DNA of 64,000 nt from an uncultured Flavobacterium sp. (GTDB taxonomy: Bacteria; Bacteroidota; Bacteroidia; Flavobacteriales; Flavobacteriaceae). Location of the stretch: assembly GCF_946478785.1 (NCBI RefSeq), contig NZ_CAMLDD010000026.1:1-64000 (forward strand), in the 5' to 3' direction. The notes below the pieces were generated by a model. That model was given only the letters and a program-made list of their open reading frames with translations, did no database searches and was not told the origin of the DNA. Each line of letters opens with the position of its first letter. Within the stretch, counting starts at the first letter, position 1. A program made the translations under genes and the position numbers. Of this stretch, positions 36,601 to 46,068 are shown one piece after another.

Positions 36601-37629
36601 CTAATTTAAAATGCTGTTTCCCTTTTGGGCAAAATCCTCACAGAGATTAAAGGCCGTTTGTGATCTGGCCTGCGCATTGCCACCCAAAAGCACAGACTTG
36701 AGCTTGGCTTGCGGATCCTTATAGGATTTGACATTTTGGAAATAACCCGTTACGGCGTTATAGGCTCCGAAAAGTGTGCCTTGCGTGGTATGGGTCAACT
36801 GGGTTTCATCAGTCATGGCATACGCATAGGCATTTTCAATAATGTTCGAAAAGCAGGAGGAAAGTTCCTCAAGCTGGTCTGCTTTGAGGTGTTCGGTTAC
36901 CTCTTTGCTTGGGGAAAGTGCCAGCGCAATGAGTTTTTTTACTTGCTGGTCTGTAACAGGCACTTTTGTCCAGTGGTTAAAAATGTTTTCTAATTTCCCT
37001 GATAGGCTGTCGGTTATTCCCATTACCTTATGTGCCTGTTCCAAACGTGCTTTTGCGTTGGTGGTGTGGCGGATGCGTACGGTATTGGTCTGCGTGCGAA
37101 GGGCGGCATTGAGCGTGTTGGCGCACACAATCCGAATAGGAGTAAAGGCTGCCGTGATGGAACCGCTTCCGTCATGCGAGGTGGTCAGGAACAGGTATCT
37201 TTCAATAAGGTCCTCTTTCCCGACACGAATGTGGTCAGGCAGTTTGGCGGTAATAAATATGCGTTCCCCTCTGCCCAGTGCGCCTGCAGTTTCATACAAA
37301 ACGCCATGCTCTCTTGCAATAGCATCAAAAAATGAAAAGGCGTTTGTATTCTGTACAATCTGATAATCTTTCCCCACAACGCCCAGTACAGATTGCGTAT
37401 CGGTTCGAAGTGTGCTGTACAATTCAGGTACTGCAATTTTTTCGTTTTCAAGGTATTCTGTGAACAAAGGCGTTTTGATAACCTCATAGTCCAGTCCCGC
37501 ATGCACAATTGCTTCACGGCTGGTGGGATAGTCAGAAACAACCTGCCCCAGATTGTGCCATGGCTTTTCCTTTACGGAAAAAAAAGAGTGTTTCTGTGTT
37601 ACTTCGTTGAAATGGATTTGATGTGACAT
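36601..37629 (-). CDS. DUF932 (phage/plasmid-like TIGR03299) protein
   Basis: 342 residues from the ATG at 37629 (MSHQIHFNEVTQKHSFFSVK). The longer frame to 37743 is rejected: its extra 38 residues overlap the 3' end of ssb and look random. Family features seen are EKPWHNLGQVV near the start, VVGKDYQIVQNTNAFSFFDA, TSHDGSGSITAAFTPIRIVC and NTLNAAL. DUF932 proteins are carried by phages, plasmids and integrative elements and have no firm function. It lies 28 bp downstream of ssb in the same direction, so it is probably in one operon with it. Confidence 0.85.
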   Translation of the reverse strand: MSHQIHFNEVTQKHSFFSVKEKPWHNLGQVVSDYPTSREAIVHAGLDYEVIKTPLFTEYLENEKIAVPELYSTLRTDTQSVLGVVGKDYQIVQNTNAFSFFDAIAREHGVLYETAGALGRGERIFITAKLPDHIRVGKEDLIERYLFLTTSHDGSGSITAAFTPIRIVCANTLNAALRTQTNTVRIRHTTNAKARLEQAHKVMGITDSLSGKLENIFNHWTKVPVTDQQVKKLIALALSPSKEVTEHLKADQLEELSSCFSNIIENAYAYAMTDETQLTHTTQGTLFGAYNAVTGYFQNVKSYKDPQAKLKSVLLGGNAQARSQTAFNLCEDFAQKGNSILN

Positions 37630-37657
37630 GATATTTGAATTTAAAGTGAGACAATGG

Positions 37658-38047
37658 TTAAAAAGGCAGGTCGTCAGGTTCTTTTTCGGTGTTGGTTTTA
37701 GTACCAATATTGGCTTGTGGGGTTTCTTGCAGGCTTTTTGCAAAAGCGAGAATTTTAATATTGCTGGTGTGAAAAGTCAGGCTTCCGTGTGCTTGGGCAT
37801 CATTGCCGATATAGACATTCATGCCGATACGACCGAAGAGTTCCACCATTGCGCCTTTTTTGAGCCATTGCGCTGATTTGGAGGAAAGCCAGTAAGAGCA
37901 ATCGATATAGGTCACGATTTTTTTGAGCTCGGAGCTATTTTTGGGTTTATAGCTGTCGTTGACTGCTATAGTAAAATTTACCACCTCCCGGTTTTCTTTC
38001 AATTTAAAAACGGAGGCATCCTTTACAATTCGTCCTGTGATTTCCAT
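37658..38047 (-). CDS. ssb: Single-stranded DNA-binding protein
   Basis: 129 residues. The OB fold occupies residues 1-105 (MEITGRIVKDASVFKLKENR, then VNFTIAVNDSYKP, WLSSKSAQWLKKGAMVELFG). The acidic C-terminal tip DDLPF, which recruits partner proteins in SSB, is intact. The length is shorter than that of a chromosomal SSB and fits element-encoded ones. It heads the ssb-DUF932 pair in the accessory island. Confidence 0.9.
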   Translation of the reverse strand: MEITGRIVKDASVFKLKENREVVNFTIAVNDSYKPKNSSELKKIVTYIDCSYWLSSKSAQWLKKGAMVELFGRIGMNVYIGNDAQAHGSLTFHTSNIKILAFAKSLQETPQANIGTKTNTEKEPDDLPF

Positions 38048-38287
38048 GATACTTGATTTTTAGTGAATACTTTTTTAAGTTTTCTCCCCCATGTTTTCCA
38101 AATGAATTTTTTCAAAAGAAAAAACGGGAAAAAAGAAAGCACAAGTAAAGTGTCCGGATAAGGAGCCGGAGTGCTATAAGTCCCGAAGGGCGGCGTGAGC
38201 CGTTATGCGAATGCAGGTGACGGCGGGCACTACTTTAGCTGCCTTTTAGTCCGTTTTGATGAAAATCATACTGTCCTTTTTAAGCCT

Positions 38288-38319
38288 TTTGAAATTCCGG
38301 CCTAATAGTAGTACCTTAG
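38288..38319 (+). promoter_or_regulatory. Candidate promoter of xseA
   Basis: TTTG (38288-38291), a 20-base spacer and TACCTTAG (38312-38319, one base off TAnnTTTG). Transcription would start near 38326, after the ATG at 38322, which supports the later ATG at 38343. The surrounding 38048-38287 is GC-richer and has no gene. Confidence 0.5.
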
Positions 38320-38342
38320 CCATGCACAAGAAATCCCGGTCA

Positions 38343-39779
38343 ATGGAAGCCCACCCCTATATCAGACTCTCAGCACTTAATGACATGATCCATGATGCGC
38401 TCCATGCGCATTTTGCAGGACAGCGTTTCTGGGTACTGGCCGATATCACCAATCATTCTTACAAGGCAGATAAGAAGATCCATTATTTTGAGCTGGTGGA
38501 GAAAGCACAGAACGGCAATGCGGTAACGGCCAAGATCATGGGAAAGTCATGGGGTACAGGAGCCATGCGTATTGAGGAATTTGAAAAAAATACAGGACAG
38601 TCTTTTACCAACAACGTGCATGTACTGGTTCAGGTAAACGTAGATTATCATCCTTTATACGGCTTGTCTGTGAGTGTGCTGGATATCGACAGCAATTTTA
38701 TGCTGGGAATCTTGGAACAGCAGCGAAATGCGACCCTTGATCGTCTGGTAAAAGAAAATGATTTTATCCAAAAAGAGGGTGATTGTTACTCCACGTATAA
38801 CAGCCGGCTGAAACTTGCAGCGGTAATTCAGAGGGTAGCGGTAATTTCTTCGAGCAGTTCGGCAGGAAATGAGGATTTCCGCCACACTATGCAGCATAAT
38901 GATTTTGGATACGCTTTCCAGATCGATGATTATTATACGGTTGTGCAGGGAGATAACAATGCAAAACTATTCCTCAATAAACTCATCGAAATCTATAATA
39001 CCGGAATCCCATATGATGCCGTTGTGATCAACAGGGGAGGAGGTTCCCAGTCTGATTTTCTGATTTTTGACAACTATAACATCGGACGGGCGGTGGCCAA
39101 GTTTCCCATCCCGGTCATAACAGGCATAGGGCACCAGAAAAATATCAGCATCACCGATTTGATGGCCCATACCCATACCAAAACACCAACCAAGGCGGCG
39201 GAGTTTATCATTGCCCATAATCGAAGTTTTGAGTTAGGAATCCTTTCGCTGCAGCAAAATATTGTGATAAAATCACAGCAGCTTTTTCATGAACATTACA
39301 AAGTGCTAAGCGAACTAAAAAATACTATTTCCCATAAGGCCAGGGAACTGGTACAGAAGCACGTAGAAGAGCTGACAAAAACCAATCAGCGGATCATCAA
39401 TAGTTCAAGAGCCGTTTTGTATGGACATCAAAAGGCACTGATCCTAACAGCACATCAGCTGGTGCAGAGTCCGAGAATGCTGGTACAGCAGAAAAAAAAT
39501 GATCTGGTGAATATAAAAAACACAATAAAGAATTCTGCAAGTGAGTATCTTCGTCGGGAGAAACTTACTTTGGAGCACCAAAAAAAAAGCGTACAGATGA
39601 TGTCCCCGCAGAATATCCTTCGCAAAGGCTATGTAATTGTGAAAGCCCGTGAAAAAATTATCAGTACAGCCGAAAAAATAGAAGTTGGACAGGAGATAGA
39701 AGTAATACTGAAAGACGCCAAACTAAAAAGTACCGTTAAAGAAAAAATATTATATGATGGAAGAAATACTGACCTATGA
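38343..39779 (+). CDS. xseA: Exodeoxyribonuclease VII large subunit
   Basis: 478 residues from the ATG at 38343 (MEAHPYIRLSALNDMIHDAL); upstream ATGs at 38256 and 38322 precede the likely transcription start. The family layout is complete: N-terminal OB fold (FWVLADITNHSYKADKKIHY), then the catalytic domain with VAVISSSSSAGNEDF, DAVVINRGGGSQSDF and PVITGIGHQKNISITDLMAH, and a long helical C-terminal region. With XseB it degrades single-stranded DNA from both ends. The N-terminus is rather diverged from the enterobacterial form, and the gene sits among accessory genes, so it may be an element-borne copy. Its stop overlaps xseB. Confidence 0.88.
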   Translation: MEAHPYIRLSALNDMIHDALHAHFAGQRFWVLADITNHSYKADKKIHYFELVEKAQNGNAVTAKIMGKSWGTGAMRIEEFEKNTGQSFTNNVHVLVQVNVDYHPLYGLSVSVLDIDSNFMLGILEQQRNATLDRLVKENDFIQKEGDCYSTYNSRLKLAAVIQRVAVISSSSSAGNEDFRHTMQHNDFGYAFQIDDYYTVVQGDNNAKLFLNKLIEIYNTGIPYDAVVINRGGGSQSDFLIFDNYNIGRAVAKFPIPVITGIGHQKNISITDLMAHTHTKTPTKAAEFIIAHNRSFELGILSLQQNIVIKSQQLFHEHYKVLSELKNTISHKARELVQKHVEELTKTNQRIINSSRAVLYGHQKALILTAHQLVQSPRMLVQQKKNDLVNIKNTIKNSASEYLRREKLTLEHQKKSVQMMSPQNILRKGYVIVKAREKIISTAEKIEVGQEIEVILKDAKLKSTVKEKILYDGRNTDL

Positions 39780-39963
39780 GGCCGCAAAGACTGAACTGAC
39801 GGCGATTTCAAAACAAATAGAAAGCGATGAAATATCAGTTGATGAACTGGCTTCAAAAGTAAAAAGAGCATCAGAATTGATCGAGTTCTGCCAGGCCAAA
39901 CTTAAAAACACAGAAGCGGAAGTGACCAGGATCATCAGCAGGATGGAAAATCCTGAGGGCTGA
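39754..39963 (+). CDS. xseB: Exodeoxyribonuclease VII small subunit
   Basis: 69 residues; helical, with LTYEAAKTELTAISKQIESD and SVDELASKVKRASELIEFCQ, the classical XseB pattern. It begins 26 bp before the end of xseA, so translation is coupled. It binds the C-terminal region of XseA to form the active enzyme. Confidence 0.88.
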   Translation: MMEEILTYEAAKTELTAISKQIESDEISVDELASKVKRASELIEFCQAKLKNTEAEVTRIISRMENPEG

Positions 39964-40168
39964 AAACAGGGTCTGAATAGATAAAATTGTTGCATCCTTT
40001 ATTTCAAATGTAAACAATATAGGATGTTTATGAATCAAAATATCTTTGAAGATTTAAAAAAACACCATATTTTTTAAATTCAGGTGCCGAACAAATTACA
40101 CAGACAATAAAAATCATTTATTGTAAGAAAAATTGATTATATTTACATGTAACCAATAATTAAAAAAA

Positions 40169-40360
40169 ATGCAGAAAGGTACAGTAAAATTCTTCAATGA
40201 AGAAAAAGGCTTCGGGTTTATAACACCAAAAAATGGCGGAAGTGAAATTTTTGTTCACGCTACCGGTTTATCAGAAAGTATTCGTGAGAACGATCAGGTA
40301 CGTTATGAGGTAGAGCAAGGAAAAAAAGGCCCTAACGCCGTAAACGTGGTGGTGGTATAG
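40169..40360 (+). CDS. cspA: Cold-shock domain protein
   Basis: 63 residues with both RNA-binding motifs (KGFGFI and IFVHA) and the start MQKGTVKFFNEEKGFGF. It binds single-stranded RNA/DNA and prevents secondary structure in RNA. The ~170-base gap before it is AT-rich; no folded cold-shock leader can be shown by eye. A terminator follows at 40437. The symbol stands for the family, as several copies are usual in flavobacteria. Confidence 0.92.
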   Translation: MQKGTVKFFNEEKGFGFITPKNGGSEIFVHATGLSESIRENDQVRYEVEQGKKGPNAVNVVVV

Positions 40361-40436
40361 GGACAAACAAGAAAGACTGTTCTCAGTTCGGAACTTTTTG
40401 TTTAATCAAATCTTACTTTATTAGATTCGTAGCAAG

Positions 40437-40477
40437 CAAAGCGCTGATTTCATTTGAAACCAGCGCTTTGTTTTTTT
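40437..40477 (+). terminator. Rho-independent terminator of the cold-shock gene
   Basis: CAAAGCGCTG (40437-40446) and CAGCGCTTTG (40461-40470) form a perfect 10-bp stem followed by a T-run. Because the left arm is preceded by only a few A residues, it acts mainly on the plus strand. Confidence 0.88.
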
Positions 40478-40646
40478 ATAAGTATCTACATATTGCTATT
40501 TACTAAGCGCCTTAACATTTGCTTATTTCGTTTGTATTCAAGAATCTAATTTTTTTAGTATCATTAAAACGTATTTCATGATTTTTTTATAAGATTGCGA
40601 TTCACAACATTTTACAAAGGTTAACTGGAGAAGGCCAGCAGTTATC

Positions 40647-41261
40647 TTATCTGACCTGACGGAAAGTTAAATTAATTCGGGGCAGTACATCACGCGCGGT
40701 TTTGGGTACCTGATGTTCCCAATAGGTATTGGTATGTCCTGCCATAAGCAAAAAAGTACCGTGATGCAGGTGTATTTCAATCTGCGGAATATCTTTGCGT
40801 GTTTTATGGCGCAGACGGAACAGTCGTGTCTCACCAAAAGTTACAGAGGCAATGTTCATGTCTTTGTTGCTGCTGGTCGTTTTATCGCTGTGCCAGCCAA
40901 CTCCGTCAGTGCCGTCCCTATAGAGATTGAGCAGTACGGCATTAAATTCAATATTGGTCTGGTGCTCCACGCGCTCCCTGATCTGAAGCAGTTCTGCGGG
41001 CCACTGCGGATTTGATTTTCGTGAAGTCCTTTTGGATTCTCCATACCAGGAAATCATTCTTGGAGCCGTTACGACTTTGTCATACATGTGCATTTCATAT
41101 TCCCTCCACTGGGTAGTGTGATATAAAAAAGTATAATAATAATCGGATTCTTCCTTATTGAAGAAGTTATCGATCAATAGCAGATCCGCATCAGGTGCTT
41201 CAAATATTTTTGTGCCTCCTTTTCCTGATGAAAAAATTTCAGTGTCATTAAACAGCATCAT
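40647..41261 (-). CDS. alkB: AlkB-like 2-oxoglutarate/Fe(II) dioxygenase
   Basis: 204 residues from the ATG at 41261, preceded by AAAAGG; an earlier ATG at 41297 is possible. The iron ligands are visible: the HxD of VGWHSDKTTSS, and the His and the two Arg that bind 2-oxoglutarate in EHQVPKTARDVLPRINLTFR. NLYRDGTDGVGWHSD and FLLMAGHTNTYWEHQ match AlkB-type repair enzymes that oxidatively demethylate 1-methyladenine and 3-methylcytosine in DNA. It lies 65 bp downstream of dnaE in the same direction and likely belongs to one damage-response operon with dinB and dnaE. Confidence 0.88.
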   Translation of the reverse strand: MMLFNDTEIFSSGKGGTKIFEAPDADLLLIDNFFNKEESDYYYTFLYHTTQWREYEMHMYDKVVTAPRMISWYGESKRTSRKSNPQWPAELLQIRERVEHQTNIEFNAVLLNLYRDGTDGVGWHSDKTTSSNKDMNIASVTFGETRLFRLRHKTRKDIPQIEIHLHHGTFLLMAGHTNTYWEHQVPKTARDVLPRINLTFRQVR

Positions 41262-41326
41262 TGTCCTTTTCGTTTTTAATTTAAACTCTTTTGTCAATTC
41301 TTAAATCTCACAGTCCTAAAAATATT

Positions 41327-44300
41327 TTAACGGGTCATTTTTTCCCTTGGCAAATTAATTTCATGCTCCTGTGGATAAGGTGCGCGATGGGTCATACTTA
41401 CGTCTTCGCGAATCTGTTGCTGGGCATGAAATCTTCTCTCATCAGTAGCACTGTATCGGGGGTCAGCAATAAAGGGCATCTTTGCCATTTTTAATATGGT
41501 AATGGTCGGGAAATGATAATCGACTTCGACCTTACCCAGCAAGAGATAGCAACCACCTCCCAGAAAAGGATACTTTTGAAGAGAGTCTGCAAAATGCGCC
41601 GTATCGAAAAAATCTCCCTGCGCATCTATCCAGGTGCCAAAAAACATATCGCCCCGTTTGGTGGGAACGTGTTTTCTTGCAATCAAATAGGCAAGCATCC
41701 TGACTGTTTTTTTATGGAATCGGGTTAAATCCTTTGCCATTACATCGCCGCGGAAAGAAGTCTGAAGCAAATTGAACGGGGTTACCGAAACAGGGAAACT
41801 AAGCAGTTCAATTTCATCAAAAGCATCTTCATATGGAGAGCGCTCGAGTACCGGCAATTTATATTCTTTTACAGGTTCCTGAAGAAGCTTCAGGGTGCGG
41901 TTCTCAGGTTTGAAGTTGATCAGGATCAATCGTGCAATAATCAGCAATTCGTTTTTCTGTTTGCCGGTAAAACGGAATGCACCAATAAAGATCAAAATCT
42001 GTATGGCTTCTATTCCTATGGGAACACGTTCGATGAAATCCTCAAGGGATTGATAAAGGCCATTCTCATGCCTTTCCTTTACAATCAATTCGGCAGTCAG
42101 AGAAGGCAGGCTTTTCAGATGCTGAAATCCAAGGTAAATATGGTTTCGGTATAAATTGGTCTGAATATCGCTTTTGTTGACACAGGGATTATGGATTTTG
42201 GCCCCGGACATCCTTGCCTCATGTATGTAAACCTCTGTGCGGTAAAAACCGCCAAAATTGTTGATTACCGCCGTCATGAACTCAATAGGGTAATTGACTT
42301 TCAGATACAGGCTCTGATAACTCTCAACCGCGTAAGATGCCGAGTGCGCCTTGCAGAACGAATAACCTGCAAAGGATTCAATCTGGCGATAGATTTCCTG
42401 GCTTAACGGCAAAGGATGCCCTTTTTGCGCGCAGGAAGCAAAAAAGTTGTCTTTCACTTTTTGCAGGGCGGCTTTTGACCGCCCTTTGCCTGACATGGCA
42501 CGGCGCAGGATGTCCCCGTCTGCTGCGGGGAGTCCGCCGTAATGCAGGGCAATCTTTATCACATCTTCCTGATATACCATGATTCCGTAAGTTTCACCCA
42601 ACTGTTCCCTGAATACCTCATGAAAATATTCAAAACGATCGGGATGATTGTGCCTGAAAATGTATTCTTTCATCATGCCCGATTGGGCAACCCCGGGACG
42701 AATAATAGAAGAGGCTGCCACCAGTACCTTATAATTGTCACATTTGAGCCTTCGCAAGAGCCCTCTCATAGCCGGACTCTCAATATAAAAACATCCGATG
42801 GTTTTGCCATGGCTTAAAAACTCGTTGCATTTTGCCTCATCTTTGGAAAGTGCAGTATCACGGATATCCACATTGATATTGCGGTTTTTCTTAATCAGTT
42901 TTACCGCGTCATCAATATGGCCAATGCCACGCTGGCTTAAAATATCAAATTTGTCAAAACCGATCTCTTCCGCGGTATGCATGTCAAACTGAATGATTGG
43001 AAAACTCTTTGGAGGCAGTTCCAAAGCCGAATAATTGGTAATAGGCTCTTCGGAAATAATAATCCCACAAGAATGCATACTGCGCTGGTTGGGATATTTC
43101 AAAAGCATCATCCCGTATTGTTGCACCATCCTGACCACATCGTTTTTATGATGTTTGGTCATGGGATTTTTAGCCAACTGGTCCAGTTCTTCTTTAGGCA
43201 GGCCGAAAACTTTTCCAACCTCTCGAAAAATGGATTTGTGCTTGAACTCTACATTGGTACCGCAAAATGCGACATGGTCGGCGTCATATTTCTCAAATAT
43301 GTACGTTAAGATCGAATCACGTTCGCGCCAGGACCAGTCAATGTCAAAATCGGGCGGCGTTTTTCTGTTCAGGTTCAGGAAACGCTCAAAATACAAATCA
43401 AGCTCCAGGGGACAGATATCGGTAATATCAAGGCAATAGGCCACGATGCTATTGGCACCGCTTCCTCGTCCTATGTGAAGAAATCCCTGACTGATACTGT
43501 ATTGAACAATATCCCAGGTAATAAGAAAGTAACCGCTGAATTGCAGCTCGTCAATCACACGGAGTTCCTTTTCCAGTCGCTGCAAAGCTTGTGAATTGTC
43601 AGGCCCGTATCTTCGGATCATTCCTTCATGAGCCAGTCGGGACAGCAATCTTAGATCCTCCTGTCTGTTTGCCGTATAATGCCTTTTGTTTTTGGGAGTC
43701 GTAAAATCATATTTGAAATTGCACAGTTCAATTATTTTTTGGGTGTTTTTTAAAATAACCGGATAGTCGCTGAATTTCGAAACAAGGTCTTCCTGAGGCA
43801 GCATCACATCGGAAATCCTGCAATGGTCACTAGCAGTGAGCTTTGAGCCAATGATATTCAGATCAATTGCCCGTAGTATTTTATGCAGGCTGAATTCCTT
43901 TTTTGTCCGGTAGGTAACACTCTGCAGTACCACCATTTTATCAATTCTGTTTTTCAGGACGGGATTATACAGTTTAGTAAGCTGCTCAGCGGTAATGCCA
44001 ATAAATTCATTTTCCTGCAGCACATCAGGGAAATTGTCCAATGGATAGACAACAAAGACATTTTTAAAATGAGGAGCATGGGTGGGAAGCTGACTCTTTT
44101 CAAGATTGTGCCTGGTCAGTAAACGGTTCATCTCGGCCATACCTTCGCTGTTTTTTGCCAGACCCACATAGAGCTGCCGGCAGTCATTACGGAAGTCAAT
44201 CCCCACCAGCGGTTTTATTTGCAAAGGTTCGCACGCTTTTATAAAATCATAAATACCTGTTATAGTGTTAATATCTGTAAGCGCCATGGCCGTAACGCCA

Positions 44301-44383
44301 AATGCGCCGGCTTGCTGTACCAGTTCATTTAGTGGAATAGTGCCGTAACGCAGCGAGTGGAAGCAATGGCAATTCAGGTACAT
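41327..44383 (-). CDS. dnaE2: DNA polymerase III alpha subunit, error-prone DnaE type
   Basis: 1018 residues, about the length of DnaE2 and shorter than replicative DnaE. The N-terminal PHP domain (residues ~1-200) opens with MYLNCHCFHSLRYGTIPLNE; the usual HxHxxxS metal-binding motif is altered here. The polymerase core has FLHIGRGSGANSIVAYCLDI and the catalytic Asp pair in PPDFDIDWSWRERD; the second acidic cluster and the helix-hairpin-helix region (ESFAGYSFCKAHSASYAVES, GFQHLKSLPSL) follow. Its ATG overlaps the dinB stop (TAATG), so the two are translationally coupled, and alkB lies behind it. This arrangement points to translesion synthesis after DNA damage. Confidence 0.88.
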   Translation of the reverse strand: MYLNCHCFHSLRYGTIPLNELVQQAGAFGVTAMALTDINTITGIYDFIKACEPLQIKPLVGIDFRNDCRQLYVGLAKNSEGMAEMNRLLTRHNLEKSQLPTHAPHFKNVFVVYPLDNFPDVLQENEFIGITAEQLTKLYNPVLKNRIDKMVVLQSVTYRTKKEFSLHKILRAIDLNIIGSKLTASDHCRISDVMLPQEDLVSKFSDYPVILKNTQKIIELCNFKYDFTTPKNKRHYTANRQEDLRLLSRLAHEGMIRRYGPDNSQALQRLEKELRVIDELQFSGYFLITWDIVQYSISQGFLHIGRGSGANSIVAYCLDITDICPLELDLYFERFLNLNRKTPPDFDIDWSWRERDSILTYIFEKYDADHVAFCGTNVEFKHKSIFREVGKVFGLPKEELDQLAKNPMTKHHKNDVVRMVQQYGMMLLKYPNQRSMHSCGIIISEEPITNYSALELPPKSFPIIQFDMHTAEEIGFDKFDILSQRGIGHIDDAVKLIKKNRNINVDIRDTALSKDEAKCNEFLSHGKTIGCFYIESPAMRGLLRRLKCDNYKVLVAASSIIRPGVAQSGMMKEYIFRHNHPDRFEYFHEVFREQLGETYGIMVYQEDVIKIALHYGGLPAADGDILRRAMSGKGRSKAALQKVKDNFFASCAQKGHPLPLSQEIYRQIESFAGYSFCKAHSASYAVESYQSLYLKVNYPIEFMTAVINNFGGFYRTEVYIHEARMSGAKIHNPCVNKSDIQTNLYRNHIYLGFQHLKSLPSLTAELIVKERHENGLYQSLEDFIERVPIGIEAIQILIFIGAFRFTGKQKNELLIIARLILINFKPENRTLKLLQEPVKEYKLPVLERSPYEDAFDEIELLSFPVSVTPFNLLQTSFRGDVMAKDLTRFHKKTVRMLAYLIARKHVPTKRGDMFFGTWIDAQGDFFDTAHFADSLQKYPFLGGGCYLLLGKVEVDYHFPTITILKMAKMPFIADPRYSATDERRFHAQQQIREDVSMTHRAPYPQEHEINLPREKMTR

Positions 44384-45591
44384 TATTCCGGATTTTTAAG
44401 GTTACTATTTTGTGCTTTGGGAGTAGAGATGATATTCCCTGCTTTTGATTTAAGGTTCCTGCCTCCGCAGCGGGTAACGGCTTCAAAGCCATAACGCTTT
44501 TTGAGTTTGTCCATTACCTGATAAAGCGCCAGCATCTCTTCGGTGTTTTCAAACATGTTGATCTGGAAGTTTCCGCGTACCAGATTGGTAAAGGTGACTC
44601 CCACAAGACGGATGCGCATACGGCGGTTGTAGAGTTTTTGAAATAACTCCAGTGCTATTTTACCCAAAATATGATCACATGAGGTATATGCTATTTTTTT
44701 TTGCATGTTTTGGGTATCAAAATTGGCATATCGTATTTTGACCGATACAGTCGAAACCAGCCACTGTTCACATCGTGCCTGAAAACCCAGTTTTTCGACC
44801 ATTCCTAAAATGAGGGATTCTACGTGTCTAATGTCAATAGTATCCTGAAGATAAGTATGTTCTGTTGAAAGGGATTTCCTGTCGGTATAAGGCTCAACGG
44901 GCGAATTGTCAATGCCATTGGCTTTTTTCCATAATTCCAGCCCATTTTTCCCTATCAGGCTTTGCAGCACTTCAGCGGGTGTTTCGGACAATTTTTCTAT
45001 GTTTCGGATTCCCAGTCGCGAGAGCAGGTTAAAGGTGACTTCGCCCACCATAGGAATTTTACGGATGGAGAGCGGATTAAGAAAGGGCTGCACCATATGA
45101 CGCGGGATTTCAAGGTTGCCTTTTGGCTTTCCTTCCCCGGTTGCTATTTTGGAAACTGTTTTATTGACCGACAAGGCAAAACTTATAGGCAGCCCTGTTT
45201 CACGGATTATGGTTTGTGAGAGTTCGTTTGTCCATTTGTAGCTGCCATGAAACCTGTCCATCCCTGTAATGTCGAGATAAAATTCATCAATACTGGCTTT
45301 TTCTACCAATGGGGCTTTCTCTTCAATAATCTGGGTTACTTCATGGGACTTGTTTGAGAAGAATTCCATGTCCCCTTTAACGACTTTTGCCTGTGGGCAA
45401 AGCTGCAAAGCCATGCGAATGGGCATTGCAGAGCGTACCCCAAAATACCTCGCTTCATACGAACAGGAAGCGACAACGCCCCTTTCACCGCCGCCTACAA
45501 TCAGAGGGATTCCCTGAAGTTTCGGATTATTTAATTTGACGCAGGAAACAAAAAACGTATCCAGATCCATGTGTACAATTGCCCGCTCCAT
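44383..45591 (-). CDS. dinB: Y-family DNA polymerase (DinB/Pol IV type)
   Basis: 402 residues. The palm motifs with catalytic acids are intact: VHMDLDTFFVSCVKL at the start and EKASIDEFYLDITG near residue 100, so it is an active-type polymerase, unlike ImuB. The finger/thumb part has FALSVNKTVSKIATGEGKPK, and the helix-hairpin-helix IPMVGEVTFNLLSRLGI follows. The little-finger domain ends with GFEAVTRCGGRNLKS. It is the first gene of dinB-dnaE-alkB and is preceded by a promoter with a palindromic operator candidate. No lexA-like gene lies beside it. Confidence 0.9.
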   Translation of the reverse strand: MERAIVHMDLDTFFVSCVKLNNPKLQGIPLIVGGGERGVVASCSYEARYFGVRSAMPIRMALQLCPQAKVVKGDMEFFSNKSHEVTQIIEEKAPLVEKASIDEFYLDITGMDRFHGSYKWTNELSQTIIRETGLPISFALSVNKTVSKIATGEGKPKGNLEIPRHMVQPFLNPLSIRKIPMVGEVTFNLLSRLGIRNIEKLSETPAEVLQSLIGKNGLELWKKANGIDNSPVEPYTDRKSLSTEHTYLQDTIDIRHVESLILGMVEKLGFQARCEQWLVSTVSVKIRYANFDTQNMQKKIAYTSCDHILGKIALELFQKLYNRRMRIRLVGVTFTNLVRGNFQINMFENTEEMLALYQVMDKLKKRYGFEAVTRCGGRNLKSKAGNIISTPKAQNSNLKNPE

Positions 45592-45613
45592 TTTTCTTTT
45601 ATTTAGTACGGCA

Positions 45614-45670
45614 CAAAATTAGCACAGAGTATAACATTTTTAAACATCGTATTGTTATAAATCATAACAA
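45614..45670 (-). promoter_or_regulatory. Promoter and palindromic operator candidate of the dinB operon
   Basis: On the minus strand TAATTTTG (45614-45621) matches TAnnTTTG about 22 bases upstream of the dinB ATG. Upstream of it lies a perfect inverted repeat TTGTTAT-N5-ATAACAA (45652-45670), and a single half-site TGTTATA occurs nearer the -7 box (around 45630-45636). The arrangement resembles a repressor-controlled damage-inducible promoter. The regulator is unknown. Confidence 0.5.
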
Positions 45671-45752
45671 ATTCATTTTATACCCCTTTTTAGTGGGCAA
45701 TAAGTTGATTTGTTTTCATTAAGTTTGCCTAATTATTTTAAATGAAAATGGT

Positions 45753-45998
45753 ATGGATAAAACTATAAAACTGCGGATAAAAAGAGGAATTGATTCTGGT
45801 AATGAACTTAAAATATTAAAATTAAAAGGTACATTAATCACTGAAGGTTTTACTGAAATCATTCACATTGCAGATGAAAACGAAGATTTTTATCTCAACT
45901 CCTTTTCTATTTCAAAAGATGATAAGAAGAAAGCCGAAGACTTTGTTTTAGGTTATATTTCAAGTCATAATCTAACTGATGCCATTACAATACTATAA
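45753..45998 (+). CDS. Small hypothetical protein
   Basis: 81 residues (MDKTIKLRIKRGIDSGNELK, ending SSHNLTDAITIL), mixed alpha/beta, cytoplasmic. The gene diverges from dinB with a 160-bp gap that contains the operator candidate, so both could answer to the same regulator. No family recognised. Confidence 0.5.
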   Translation: MDKTIKLRIKRGIDSGNELKILKLKGTLITEGFTEIIHIADENEDFYLNSFSISKDDKKKAEDFVLGYISSHNLTDAITIL

Positions 45999-46068
45999 GG
46001 CCATCATTAGTCATTAAATACTTAATTTTGATAGTAATCAAAGCCATAACTGCCGATATTATGGATAA

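Noticed and set aside
36842..37363. Long plus-strand open frame antisense to the DUF932 gene
   Set aside because: It mirrors a well-supported family gene; its composition (many Cys, Ser, Val) is that of an antisense shadow.
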